Part shown: positions 21,775 through 30,495 of the stretch, piece by piece
How positions within the stretch are numbered: the stretch's first letter is position 1
How the letters are laid out: every line of letters starts with the position of its first letter
NCBI GenBank assembly: GCA_014695325.1
Contig: JACJNZ010000095.1
Coordinates: 1-32,748, forward strand
Length of the DNA stretch: 32,748 nucleotides
Direction: 5' to 3'
Origin: Cyanobacteria bacterium FACHB-502
GTDB taxonomy: Bacteria > Cyanobacteriota > Cyanobacteriia > Elainellales > Elainellaceae
The notes under the pieces: model-generated
What the model saw: the letters and a program-made list of their open reading frames with translations, nothing else
The model's database searches: none
What the model was told of the DNA's origin: nothing
Position numbers and translations under genes: made by a program

Positions 21775-23223
21775 ATGAACACAATGACTAAGAATTATTT
21801 AACTGTTTGTGTGGTTTCGATGTGCGCCCTTGTGACTCAAGCATTGTTACCAAGTAAGTCAGTAGCTTTAACTTTTAATTTGCCAGAAGAGAGTTTTAAT
21901 GTATCTTATGTATTTGGACCAAATGGTGTTACCACGAATAATCGTTACATAGGTGACGTACGAGTTACCGTTGCAGGAGGGGGATTAGCAGCAGGTTCAC
22001 AGTATAGTGATGCATTTTGGCTCTATGAGTCTGATGGCAACATTGTGCCAGCAAGGGAATTTGGTCTAGTTATCAATAGATATTCATCACCCCCCTTGCA
22101 GCCCAGAAATCCAACTGGTTACTATCAGTTTACTTACTCACTCCCACCTGTAATTATTAATCCAGGGTCATCTCCAAATTCACCGTTAACGTTCGGCGTT
22201 GGAGATACTTTCGTCAGTGACAATAGTGGAGGTTACAGCGTAAAAGTCCAAGCAATTACGCCAACCCAAAGATTTTCCAACGAACAAAAAGCTGCATTCA
22301 AACAAAGTGCTGAAAAAGATAAATTCAATGCAGCATTGCTGGCAGTCCTAGGCTCCGCAGGTTGTATTGCATTAGGTGTGCCAATTCCAAATTTAGGTAT
22401 AGCTTGCGAGATATCTGTTGCAGGGTATGCAGCATTCTACAACCTGAGAGCACAGTATAAGGAAAGGTTAGCTCTTGATCCTATAGACCCGAATTTTACA
22501 ACAGTAGTTCAACCTACATCTGTCACAATACCAGACTCTTTTTGGGCTAAAGAAACGTTCTTCCCAACAGAAGTCGCAACAGCATTTAATAAGAGCCTGC
22601 AAGATATTGCGAACGAATTGAGCATATTCGATGCGCTGATAGTCTCGTTGGATAGACTGGACGGAGCTGAAGCAGCAGGGGATCTAGCGTCCAGAGACAA
22701 ACAAATAGTGGCTGCAACAAGCTATGCTTCTGAGTTGGGTATGCTTCAAATTGCAAGTGCTAACTCTTTTTCTGATCTCCTCTCAAAAATAAAAGCGGCT
22801 GACCAGTTAACTGATCCTTTTCTGACAAGTAATGATTTACTAGTAACTCAAACAGATCTGCTTAATAATGGATTATCAAAATTTCAGTTTGATGCCATAG
22901 AAGCATTTATAAAATTGAATCAACCTAAATCCGATGGTACTGGTATTGGATCGAGGTTGACAACCGTGCAAGAAGAAGCAGAAATCTTCCGAACAAACCT
23001 CCTGCTTGTTAATTCTTTAGAGTTTTCTACTGGTAGTTATACAGATAAGGCACTTTCTACTATAGATGGCTATATTGAATCAGGAAATGAACTAAAGAAA
23101 GGTATCTTAGCATCTTCCGCGCAGCCAGTTCCTACCCCCGCTCTTCTCCCTGGACTCATCGGCATGGGTATTGCAGCCCTTCGCAAGCGAAAGCAGGAGC
23201 AAAAGGAAACTGTTGAAGTGTAG
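21775..23223 (+). CDS. Secreted PTPA-CTERM sorting-domain protein
   Basis: 482 residues (479 if ATG 21784 is used, which has better spacing to AGGAA). The N-terminal signal peptide ends near SKSVA. Residues about 30-160 are beta-rich. Hydrophobic helices at about 185-225 (ALLAVLGSAGCIALGVPIPN) are followed by long amphipathic helices. The end, PVPTPALLPGLIGMGIAALRKRK, is the PTPA-CTERM tripartite tail: motif, membrane helix, basic cluster. Such proteins are exported, anchored and processed by an exosortase; none is encoded here, so the host enzyme must act. The body is not a recognised family. A good terminator follows. Confidence 0.8.
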   Translation: MNTMTKNYLTVCVVSMCALVTQALLPSKSVALTFNLPEESFNVSYVFGPNGVTTNNRYIGDVRVTVAGGGLAAGSQYSDAFWLYESDGNIVPAREFGLVINRYSSPPLQPRNPTGYYQFTYSLPPVIINPGSSPNSPLTFGVGDTFVSDNSGGYSVKVQAITPTQRFSNEQKAAFKQSAEKDKFNAALLAVLGSAGCIALGVPIPNLGIACEISVAGYAAFYNLRAQYKERLALDPIDPNFTTVVQPTSVTIPDSFWAKETFFPTEVATAFNKSLQDIANELSIFDALIVSLDRLDGAEAAGDLASRDKQIVAATSYASELGMLQIASANSFSDLLSKIKAADQLTDPFLTSNDLLVTQTDLLNNGLSKFQFDAIEAFIKLNQPKSDGTGIGSRLTTVQEEAEIFRTNLLLVNSLEFSTGSYTDKALSTIDGYIESGNELKKGILASSAQPVPTPALLPGLIGMGIAALRKRKQEQKETVEV

Positions 23224-23260
23224 GAAGGCTTAATCAATTCAATTTGAAAACTCCGCTCAC

Positions 23261-23290
23261 GCTCTCGATCGCACTGGTCGAGGGCTTTTT
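23261..23290 (+). terminator. Rho-independent terminator after the PTPA-CTERM gene
   Basis: GCTCTCGA (23261-23268) pairs with TCGAGGGC (23278-23285) with one T-G wobble, followed by five T. Confidence 0.7.
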
Positions 23291-23426
23291 ACTGCCCTAG
23301 CAGCAGATTGGTGATCTGGCTGCTGAAGCGAGCCGACACCCAAGCATTGATGATTAGCCCAATATCGACCGCGACTTGCAGCAGGACTAAAACGACGATC
23401 GCACGACGAGAGAGACGGATTTTCAC
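23289..23426 (-). CDS. Tiny single-pass membrane protein (45 residues)
   Basis: A short frame from GTG 23426 to TAA, with AGG about eleven bases upstream (a GTG at 23435 is an alternative). It starts with basic residues (KIRLSRR), then a hydrophobic helix (AIVVLVLLQVAVDIGLIINA) and a short polar end (FSSQITNLLLGQ). This positive-inside single helix looks real. It follows the tape-measure gene on the same strand after about 350 bp. Function unknown; small phage-type or assembly peptides look like this, but so do chance frames. Confidence 0.35.
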   Translation of the reverse strand: MKIRLSRRAIVVLVLLQVAVDIGLIINAWVSARFSSQITNLLLGQ

Positions 23427-23773
23427 AGGACGCACCTAACGCAACCCGATCAGAGTGCCCTACTGAAGAGAGTTTTTCTATTGATAAAGCTTCAATCCGT
23501 CAAAAATGGCTGAAATTCTTGCTAGGCAGAGGGAAAGCCAATAGCAAATAATAACGATTATCTGCCATAACGCAAAGATAACGCCAAGGCAATCGGTTAT
23601 CCGCTGGTGAATGGGTCGGAGCTGACCGTTACACCCTCAACGGTGCAAGCGATCGAGCAGTTCTGTGGCATCCAGAAGCGATACCTCACTGTGCCTGCTG
23701 GTGCGTTGTCTGGAGGATTCAGCAGTGGTGCAATGGTCAACGATCGGATCTCTGACTGTGACTTGCCATCGGC

Positions 23774-26700
23774 TCATAGCCCTTGCCTCCTGAGTCGCTG
23801 CCTCATCATTTGTTCGCTAATTTCAAGCATTTTTCGGGTAGGGTCCTGTTCGTTGATAAACGTAAAGTTGGTGTTCTGCGAACTGCTCTGCGAATTGCTC
23901 TGTGAGCTGACTTGCTTTTGCAAGTCCAATCGTAGTCCCCGGACTTCCTTGAGTAAGGAGCTGGAATTGTCTCCACTAGGCAACTTTGGAGCCTTCATCC
24001 CAATCCCCCCGATCGATTGTCCGAGGATTCGAGCGGTCTCCTTTGCCGTAAGAATATAGCCCGACTGCTTGGGTACAAACATTTCTTGCCCATCTTCACC
24101 CACTATGTAAGGCTGTCCTGCCCGCACGGGGCCACCGTTACGCCGTGCCTGAATCGCGGGCAAATTGAAGCCCTCAAACGCTTTTTTAAGAATTTCGGCA
24201 ACCTCAGCCAGCCCGCCGAATGATTCAGAAACGCGATCGGTCTCTTCGGTCAACTGCTCCTGGCTTTTAATTTGTGGCTGTTCGCGATCGGTTTGCTGTC
24301 TCTTGGCTTCGGATTCCAACTGGCTGCCTAGCTGTTCTGCTCTGGGGTTTAACGCCTCATTTAGTCGCCGCTGATCGCGAGCAGCTTCACGCTGAATTTG
24401 CTGCTGCTTCAGCTTTTCGCGGGTAATCTCCTGAGTGTTTTCCAGGCTTTCGTTCTCTGCCACCTCGATCGCTTCCAACCCGGCAAACGTTTTATTTAGC
24501 TGGCCTAGCTGCTGACTTCGGATTGCAAGGATTCGCTCAAGCTTGGCAATCTTCCGATCCTCCAAGTCGTTAGCGCGTCCTTCTTCTAATTCGACCTCAG
24601 CGTCCAGTTTTGCCTGCTCTGCGGCAAGAGCCTGAAGTTCAAGGTCAATTCTTCGTTGCTCTTGCTTAATTTCGAGTTGCAGTCGTTGCGCCTCAAACTG
24701 AGCCTCAAGTTGAGTGGTTTGTGCCTCTAGGGATTCTTCTCGCAAACGATCGGCTTCAGTCAATCTTCCGGCAGCTTCTGCCTGCGCGATCTGGGTGTTC
24801 AGGCGTTCTTGCTGGAGCGTACTCAGCGAGGTTTGTAAATCAATTTGAGCAGATAGCAAATCTGACTCGTTCTGAAGCGCAGCACCACGAGCTTGTAGAT
24901 TCGCCTGTTGCATCTCGATCGCAGCCCTGGCACCTTCCTGCCTGATCTGAATCTGCTCCTCTGCTGCCTTGCGGGCGGCTGCCGTCTCCGACTCAATCTG
25001 TTGAATGGTGAGCTGACCCACTTCGATTGCCAACTGTTGCTCACGGTTGGCAGCGGTTTCAGCGTCCAGAACACCTTGCTGCCTGAGTGCGCGAACCTGA
25101 TCGATCTCTCGCTGTTTGGCAGCGATCGTTTCTGTGGCGCGGTCCCGCTCGATCGCGTCAATCTGATTTTGTGCCGTCTGCGCGTCAATTACGCCTTGCT
25201 GCTCGGCTTGGCGCACGGCAATAATACGCTGTTGCTGTGATTGGGCGATCGCGGCTTCGGCTCGTTGCTGGTCTTGCTCGAACTTCTGCAACAGTTGCTG
25301 ACGGCGAGCGATCTCCTGTTCTGAGATCTGGATCGAGAGTGTTGCCACTTCCCGCCGTGCCGCCAGTATCCGATCGTTCGCCTCTTCCTCGCCAATCCTT
25401 CCCGCCGCCCTTAGTTCGTTCAGGCTTGCAATTTCAGCCCGCTTCTGGGCGATCGTGGCTTCAGTAGTCGATCGCTGAAGTGCGAGAATTTGCTCTTGCG
25501 CCTCCTGTTCCTCAATTACGCCTGCTGCCTGGGATTGTCGGATTGCTGCGGTTCGTTCTGCCGCTCCCGTTTGCAGTTGAGCGATCGCGTCCTGTGTTCT
25601 CTCTTCTAAGTCTGCGATCGCGGCTCGTTCGATCTCCTGCCGTTGCTGAGCAGCGTTCTGAGCAATTTGCAATCGTGCTGAGGCGAGTTCTTGCTCAGTG
25701 GACAGGATTTCAGCGTTGATCTTTTGCTGCTCTTTCGGGTCACTTGCCTTGATTGCGCTCAGCTTCTCAAGCTGTTCGGTAGCTAAATCAATTCGCTGCT
25801 GTAGAGACTCCTGCTCGATCTGGAAAATCTCGCGGGCAGCGTCTTCCTCGGTTTTGGTTCCAGCCGCCACCGCCTGCGCGATCGCCACCTGTCGCCGCGT
25901 CATGGCAAGCTCAATCTTATTAGTTTCCTCCCCATAAATTCGCCCCACTCGTTCGATCGCGGATTCTTCATCCTTTACCGCCTGAGTCTTTTCCTTGGCG
26001 GTGTCAGTGGCGATGCCTGCCGATTTCTTGAGGGCGTTGTTTTCTCGTTCCAGTTCCCCGATCGCACTCTGGATTGAATTCTTAAAAGCTTCCCTGGTTC
26101 TGATCTGCTCCTGTGTGCGAGCAGGAAGCTGCTCTGAAAGCTTTAGATCTTCCTGGAGTTGCTTAATGCGGAGTTCGTTCGCAGCGACTAGCCCCTTTGC
26201 CCCATCAATCTCTTTTTTGGTCAGGGCGGTACCATCGGCGCGGGACTTGTTCAGTTGCTCACTTGCGAATCTAGTTTTCTGAGCCGCTTGGATTGCCGCC
26301 CCCGCATTAGCCTCAACACTCACCCGGAATTCTTCTAACGCATCATTTGAACTTGCCATGTCAAGCGCAAATTTGGCGAACTTCACTCCCTCGATCGCGA
26401 GTGCTAGGGCAGCGAGTTGAGCCAGCAAAGGAGCGAGCGACAACAGCGCAGCCTTCCCAGCGGTGGCTGCCGCCGTAAGAGACACTGCTAACTTTCCATT
26501 TGCAACAGTTAAAACTCCCGCACTAATTGCCGCTTGCTGAAGTGATGCCGCAAGCGCGATCGACTTCAAGACCAACATTCGACTAATCAATACCCCGATC
26601 ACGTTTGCAAGAAGTTCGCCATTCTCGACCGTGAGCTTAAACGTATTAACCAAAAGCTGCAAAACCGGATCAAGCCCCTGACCAACCGATCGGGCGAACT

Positions 26701-28333
26701 CCTGGATCTCTTCCCCGTTTTCGTTCAGGTAGCGCACCAGATCCAACAGGGTAGGCGTGAGTTCTTCGCCGAGACCAAACGCTGCGCCCTTAACGTTGTC
26801 GGTCAGGGTCGAGAGCGTTCCGCCCAGCGTGCGCCCTAATGCTTCCATGCCGCCCCGGACGCGCTCAAGCTCCGAGAACGAAAGTACAGCTTTTGTGACT
26901 TCGGTTCCCGTGTTCTGGACTTCTTTTGCAATGCCCTGGAACGATAGCCGCACTTTGTCGCCGACCACATTGACCCCGATCCCTAGTTCCTCTAGTCGCC
27001 GGAACTGACCCTGTGAAGCGTCCAGAACTGCCTCAGTGATCTGCTGTAAAGACTTGCCCTGCGAGGCGGCAATGTCGCCCAACTGTCGCAGCATATCGAT
27101 CGAGGGATTGAGCGCACGGTTTTGCAGTTTGACGTAAGCGTCAGTTACTTCCGATAGCTCAAACGGTGTCCGCTCAGCAAAGTTCTTCAAAGAGTCGAAC
27201 ACAGGAGCAGCCTCGTCCGCACCTCCAAGTGACTGACGAAGGGTTTGCTGTAGTTTCTCGAACTCCAGGGTGACTTGCCCGATCTGCTGGGGAACCGCGA
27301 TCGCCGCGCTAATGATTGCATCAAAAAACCGCTCTCCTGCCTGATTTGCCACACCCCGCTTGAACTGTTCAACCAGTCCATTCAGGAACTTAAAGCGATT
27401 GCTCGCGTTCTTGGCAAGGCGATCGAACTCCCCATTAAGTCGATCGACGTTGATCCGGTTGAGTTCTTCTGCGAGGTCTCTAGCGTTAGCAGCGTCTTCG
27501 GGGGAAAAGCCCGCTCCATCAATTCGGGCTAATTCCCTTTTGTGGTTCTCCGCTTGCTGTAACAGGACAACCTGCCTTTTTAGTTCAACTGATTCCCTCC
27601 CATCGGCAAGCGCAGCTTTGGCTCTTAAAATCTCAACATTCAATCGATTGAGCTGATCAGTTGCAGGCTTGAAAGCATCAAACTGCTGAGTAATCCGATC
27701 GAGATTAATCCGGTTCAGCTCATCCGCGAGTTTCTTGGCGTTTGCCGCATCTTCGGGCGATATCCCTGCTCGATCGATCCGCGCTAATTCCTGTTTGTAG
27801 CGAGAAGCTTCTTGCAGGAGTGCTACCTGCTTTCGCAGTTCGTTCGATTCATCGCCACTGGCAAGCGCGGCTTTTGTCCTCAGGAGTTCTGCATTGAGCC
27901 GATCGAGTTGAACGCTTGCGTCCTTAAATACGTCGATTTTTTGCCCAAGAGCATCGAACTGTTGATTGAGCCGATCGAGATTAACTCGATTAAGTTCGGT
28001 TGCCAGTGTGCGAAGGGTTTCTGCTTGATCGTTACCCAATCCCGATCGTTCAATCCGGGCTAACTCCTGCGCGTATCGCAGGTTTTCCTGTAAGAGTGCC
28101 GCCTGCTTTTTGAGCTCGTTTGACCTTGCCCCAGTTTCAAGTGCAGCTTTGGCTTTCAAAACCTCAGTGGTCAACTTCCCGACCTGACTGCTGGCATCGC
28201 TCAGGTCTACCAATTTTGTGCCGATTCTGATGCCGCCCAGAGACTTACGAAGTTCGGCGGCAAGTTCATTAGCAGACTGTTTTGCTGGTTCAGTATCAAG
28301 TTTGAGGCGGATGACTGCGTTATCTTGTGCCAT
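23774..28333 (-). CDS. Phage-type tail tape-measure protein, 1519 residues
   Basis: CAGGAAA precedes the ATG at good spacing. Three tandem units of 85-92 residues (about 53-305) each carry A/RLN.E.L+.KAAL, LLQ....+.LARI and EL.RIN.D. Residues about 355-540 match the tape-measure N-terminal domain: FEKLQQTLRQSLGG, FAERTPFELSEVTDAYVKL, DIAASQGKSLQQITEAVLDA. A hydrophobic Ala/Leu-rich zone follows, then some 600 residues of Gln/Glu/Arg coiled coil with internal repeats. Near the end, GGPVRAGQPYIVGEDGQEMFVP is the usual C-terminal element. In tailed phages this protein sets tail length and helps DNA entry. No capsid, tube, sheath, baseplate or terminase gene is present, so its role here is unclear. 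Confidence 0.85.
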   Translation of the reverse strand: MAQDNAVIRLKLDTEPAKQSANELAAELRKSLGGIRIGTKLVDLSDASSQVGKLTTEVLKAKAALETGARSNELKKQAALLQENLRYAQELARIERSGLGNDQAETLRTLATELNRVNLDRLNQQFDALGQKIDVFKDASVQLDRLNAELLRTKAALASGDESNELRKQVALLQEASRYKQELARIDRAGISPEDAANAKKLADELNRINLDRITQQFDAFKPATDQLNRLNVEILRAKAALADGRESVELKRQVVLLQQAENHKRELARIDGAGFSPEDAANARDLAEELNRINVDRLNGEFDRLAKNASNRFKFLNGLVEQFKRGVANQAGERFFDAIISAAIAVPQQIGQVTLEFEKLQQTLRQSLGGADEAAPVFDSLKNFAERTPFELSEVTDAYVKLQNRALNPSIDMLRQLGDIAASQGKSLQQITEAVLDASQGQFRRLEELGIGVNVVGDKVRLSFQGIAKEVQNTGTEVTKAVLSFSELERVRGGMEALGRTLGGTLSTLTDNVKGAAFGLGEELTPTLLDLVRYLNENGEEIQEFARSVGQGLDPVLQLLVNTFKLTVENGELLANVIGVLISRMLVLKSIALAASLQQAAISAGVLTVANGKLAVSLTAAATAGKAALLSLAPLLAQLAALALAIEGVKFAKFALDMASSNDALEEFRVSVEANAGAAIQAAQKTRFASEQLNKSRADGTALTKKEIDGAKGLVAANELRIKQLQEDLKLSEQLPARTQEQIRTREAFKNSIQSAIGELERENNALKKSAGIATDTAKEKTQAVKDEESAIERVGRIYGEETNKIELAMTRRQVAIAQAVAAGTKTEEDAAREIFQIEQESLQQRIDLATEQLEKLSAIKASDPKEQQKINAEILSTEQELASARLQIAQNAAQQRQEIERAAIADLEERTQDAIAQLQTGAAERTAAIRQSQAAGVIEEQEAQEQILALQRSTTEATIAQKRAEIASLNELRAAGRIGEEEANDRILAARREVATLSIQISEQEIARRQQLLQKFEQDQQRAEAAIAQSQQQRIIAVRQAEQQGVIDAQTAQNQIDAIERDRATETIAAKQREIDQVRALRQQGVLDAETAANREQQLAIEVGQLTIQQIESETAAARKAAEEQIQIRQEGARAAIEMQQANLQARGAALQNESDLLSAQIDLQTSLSTLQQERLNTQIAQAEAAGRLTEADRLREESLEAQTTQLEAQFEAQRLQLEIKQEQRRIDLELQALAAEQAKLDAEVELEEGRANDLEDRKIAKLERILAIRSQQLGQLNKTFAGLEAIEVAENESLENTQEITREKLKQQQIQREAARDQRRLNEALNPRAEQLGSQLESEAKRQQTDREQPQIKSQEQLTEETDRVSESFGGLAEVAEILKKAFEGFNLPAIQARRNGGPVRAGQPYIVGEDGQEMFVPKQSGYILTAKETARILGQSIGGIGMKAPKLPSGDNSSSLLKEVRGLRLDLQKQVSSQSNSQSSSQNTNFTFINEQDPTRKMLEISEQMMRQRLRRQGL

Positions 28334-28400
28334 TAGATTTCCTGCAATTGCTCAAGGGGCGATCGGGCGAATTCGCATTCATCTTCAGGATGCCCAATGC

Positions 28401-28427
28401 AAAAAACCCCACCGTTTCAGGTGAAGG
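28401..28427 (-). terminator. Terminator between the regulator and tape-measure genes
   Basis: On the minus strand TTCACC, the loop TGAAAC and GGTGGGG (CACC/GGTG plus wobble pairs) are followed by six T. It separates the tape-measure gene from the regulator at 28527, so the tape-measure gene needs its own promoter or readthrough. Confidence 0.6.
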
Positions 28428-28526
28428 CTTGAGAAATCTTGCAGTTTAGAGTTACGGCTCCCAGCAGTTAGGCGTTCGGCTTGTGAACTGGAGCCAACGT
28501 AGCCACTGATGTTAGGCAGAACCTTG

Positions 28527-28934
28527 TCAGTCTTCTTTGCCTTTCATGGAACGATCGAACTCCTCCACCATCTCTTTGGCTTTTGCGTAATCACCCTGTC
28601 TTACCGCTTCTGAAAGTCGCTTGAGCCAATTAGAGTCCTCTCTGAGACGCTCAACATAGTTTTCAATCGTTCGAGTCAAAACAGGTTTATCTGTGTTCAC
28701 AAACGGAAACTTGAGCCAATCATTAGGAGTGCTACGGGGAAATGCTTTTGCTAAATCCTGCAACACCTTGCCAGTGGGGATGATTGATGGATCATTACAC
28801 AGCTTCCGGACTGTGGTTTCAGACAAAGTTGAACCCGATCGGTTAACCGCCTTCCAGAGTCCGTAGGGGGTTAGATTGCGGCGATCGGCGAATTCTTTGA
28901 CCCGGTTCCTTATTTTTGTTAAATCTTCCTGCAT
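28527..28934 (-). CDS. XRE-like HTH regulator of 135 residues
   Basis: GAGG lies eight bases before the ATG. Residues about 1-70 form a Cro/C1-type helix-turn-helix (IRNRVKEFADRRNLTPYGLWKAV, LSETTVRKLCND, VLQDLAKAF). The C-terminal 60 residues are charged and helical (NYVERLREDSNWLKRLSEAV) and probably dimerise. The same orientation and spacing as the XRE gene at 29073 suggest a pair of phage-like repressors upstream of the tape-measure gene. Target unknown. Confidence 0.7.
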   Translation of the reverse strand: MQEDLTKIRNRVKEFADRRNLTPYGLWKAVNRSGSTLSETTVRKLCNDPSIIPTGKVLQDLAKAFPRSTPNDWLKFPFVNTDKPVLTRTIENYVERLREDSNWLKRLSEAVRQGDYAKAKEMVEEFDRSMKGKED

Positions 28935-29072
28935 TAAGGCATCCTCGATAGTTTTCGATTTAACGACAAACTTCTGATTGCATCCAGTCGGGGTTTACCT
29001 GTGTGGGAATGGAGGGCGATCGTCTATTCAGACAGATTCGGAGCCAGCACAGTAAACGCCGATAATTACACC

Positions 29073-29318
29073 TCACTCAGCATCAGGAAGGTAGCGCAGT
29101 AAATCTCCAGGCTGACAGCCTAAAACCCGGCACAGCTTTTCTAATGTCTCCCTGTCTAACCTGGGTGGCATTTCATAAGTGTTTTTCAGCTTGTTAACAG
29201 TAACAGGGTGCAGCCCTGCCTTCTCTGCTACTTGCTTGTAGTCGAGTTCCCGATCAGCCATCACTGCGGCTAATCGCCATTTAATCGGCATCACGCTGTC
29301 TTGTATCTTCGTTGCCAT
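29073..29318 (-). CDS. XRE family HTH repressor of 81 residues
   Basis: A single Cro/C1-type domain: WRLAAVMADRELDYKQVAEKAGLHPVTVNKLKN, then LDRETLEKLCRVLGCQPGDLL. AAGG lies four bases before the ATG at 29318; an internal ATG (MPIKWRL) is also possible. Upstream, four GGCTAA-type half-sites (29335, 29355, 29386, 29407) lie over its own start region and over a divergent plus-strand promoter, so autorepression and repression of the plus-strand operon are likely. Typical of phage or conjugative-element switches. Confidence 0.8.
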   Translation of the reverse strand: MATKIQDSVMPIKWRLAAVMADRELDYKQVAEKAGLHPVTVNKLKNTYEMPPRLDRETLEKLCRVLGCQPGDLLRYLPDAE

Positions 29319-29334
29319 ATTACCTTAACCCTTT

Positions 29335-29414
29335 CGGCTAACATAAACCCTTACTGCTAACAGGTTAACTATAACAAATATTTCCTTAGCCGATACGCTT
29401 GACGTTGTTAGCCG
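29335..29414. promoter_or_regulatory. Operator array of GGCTAA half-sites
   Basis: CGGCTAAC at 29335-29342, TGCTAACA at 29355-29362, TTAGCCGA at 29386-29393 and GTTAGCCG at 29407-29414: two sites in each direction, arranged about a centre near 29375, between the XRE gene and the divergent operon. The last sits inside the -35/-10 spacer of the plus-strand promoter. Confidence 0.6.
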
Positions 29415-29427
29415 TTTCGACTAATAT
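29399..29427 (+). promoter_or_regulatory. Sigma70-type promoter of the small-protein operon
   Basis: TTGACG (29399-29404), 17 bp, then TAATAT (29422-29427). The spacer holds the operator-like GTTAGCCG. It would yield a leader of about 300 bases before the first gene at 29734. Confidence 0.65.
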
Positions 29428-29733
29428 ATTAATCAAGCGGGTAACGCTGCCTCCTCGGAGGTGATGCCCCGTCCCCTTCCTCCCCCCACTGGGGGTAGCG
29501 GCGCACAGGATGCAACCGCCGGAGAGGGCAAGCCGAAGCTGGATTGTCTGATCCAGCACTTTATTGAGCAGGGTTGCAAGTCCCTCGTCTCACCGTTACG
29601 CGGTATCCGAAGCCGTAGGGGAGCGTAAAACTCGCTGTTGGCAGGCACAGCGTTAACAAACTGCCAAATCAAAAGGCAGTGCCGCCGTCCAAAGCAATGC
29701 ACTGCCCCTATCCCAAACAAGGATTCTCTAATT
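29428..29733 (+). promoter_or_regulatory. Long structured leader of the small-protein operon
   Basis: No gene is supported here. Several hairpins are visible: CCTC/GAGG around 29450, CCCCC/GGGGG around 29485-29497, and a 7-bp stem GCTGGAT (29538-29544) / ATCCAGC (29551-29557). The stretch is GC-rich relative to its surroundings. It may be a regulatory 5' leader. Confidence 0.4.
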
Positions 29734-30186
29734 ATGCAACTCACAATCAAATTTCAATCCGCTCGCTCATACCTCGCCTCCTGGCAGTCCAGAATCATCG
29801 CTCGCTACGAACTGCTCAAAACCAAGTCTGAAGCCCGCTTGAAGTCGGTTTACTTGGGAGCAAAGTCGATGCCTGAGGCGCAGACGATCGCCAAGACTAT
29901 CAGCAATCTGTTTCAGGTTCGCGTCGAAATTCGTCCTGCCCAGCGTTGCGCTACTGCCTTTGAAGTGGTGGTGAGAAATATCAAGGTTGCAGTGATGGCA
30001 GCGATCGAAAAGTTTGTACTGGCACTCATTACCGCTGCTGAGATGCCCACAGCACCAGCACCGAAGCCGATCGCACCGATCAAGCCAGTCGCGCCGATGA
30101 ATGTGGTTCCTCTGGTTCACCGTCCTGATCTGCCTGGTCGCAGCTTCCGCCGAACCTCTGACGGGAAATTGCTGAATCTCGCTTAG
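29734..30186 (+). CDS. Hypothetical protein of 150 residues
   Basis: Starts MQLTIKFQSARSYLASWQ, with AAGG about eleven bases upstream; the frame is open further upstream, but that part lies in the leader. It has a helical region (ARYELLKTKSEARLK), an alpha/beta part (AKTISNLFQVRVEIRPAQ), a hydrophobic helix (VAVMAAIEKFVLALITAA) and a Pro/Ala-rich tail with a basic end. Family not recognised. First gene of the operon behind the XRE-controlled promoter. Confidence 0.55.
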   Translation: MQLTIKFQSARSYLASWQSRIIARYELLKTKSEARLKSVYLGAKSMPEAQTIAKTISNLFQVRVEIRPAQRCATAFEVVVRNIKVAVMAAIEKFVLALITAAEMPTAPAPKPIAPIKPVAPMNVVPLVHRPDLPGRSFRRTSDGKLLNLA

Positions 30187-30278
30187 ACGCTCGTTAGCTT
30201 CGCTCTTGCCAAAGGCAAACCGCCCTCTCCCCCACTTCACCGGAGAGGGCAACTGCAAACCTTACAGGACCTTTCACA

Positions 30279-30461
30279 ATGCAATCCCAAACATCGGTTC
30301 CGGCTCAAGTTGCGATCGCTCAAGTCCTGCTGTGCAAGCCTGACGGTTCACGATCCCAGACCGCGATCGTCTGTGACCATTTCGACTGCTGCGAGTTGGC
30401 GCAACGGGTCGCGAACCAATACCCACAGCACACAATTCTGGCTACTCGCTGGCTCCACTAA
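30279..30461 (+). CDS. Hypothetical protein of 60 residues
   Basis: AGGA lies upstream of the ATG. The core (AIAQVLLCKPDGSRSQTAIVCDHFDCCELAQRVANQY) has a strand-turn-strand-helix pattern and four Cys. The family is not recognised. It ends 34 bases before the next gene, with a ribosome site between them, so it belongs to the same operon. Confidence 0.5.
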   Translation: MQSQTSVPAQVAIAQVLLCKPDGSRSQTAIVCDHFDCCELAQRVANQYPQHTILATRWLH

Positions 30462-30495
30462 TTACTACGCACGTCGCTACAGGAGACACCCAATC

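Larger units (their letters stand above)
23224..23773. other. Gap with terminator, tiny ORF and a possible gene remnant
   Basis: Besides the terminator and the 45-residue frame, the plus strand from about 23569 to 23780 encodes a protein-like segment (AIGYPLVNGSELTVTPSTV, later AIEQFCGIQKRYLTVPAG) without an ATG, which runs on into the tape-measure gene on the other strand. It may be the remnant of a gene cut when the tape-measure segment was inserted. Confidence 0.35.

Noticed and set aside
23774-28333. Complete prophage
   Set aside because: Only the tape-measure protein and a muramidase domain are phage-like; no capsid, portal, terminase, tube or baseplate gene was recognised.
30310-30495. 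Upstream extension of the SAP-like membrane protein
   Set aside because: It overlaps the 60-residue gene in another frame, and AGGAG sits correctly only for ATG 30496.
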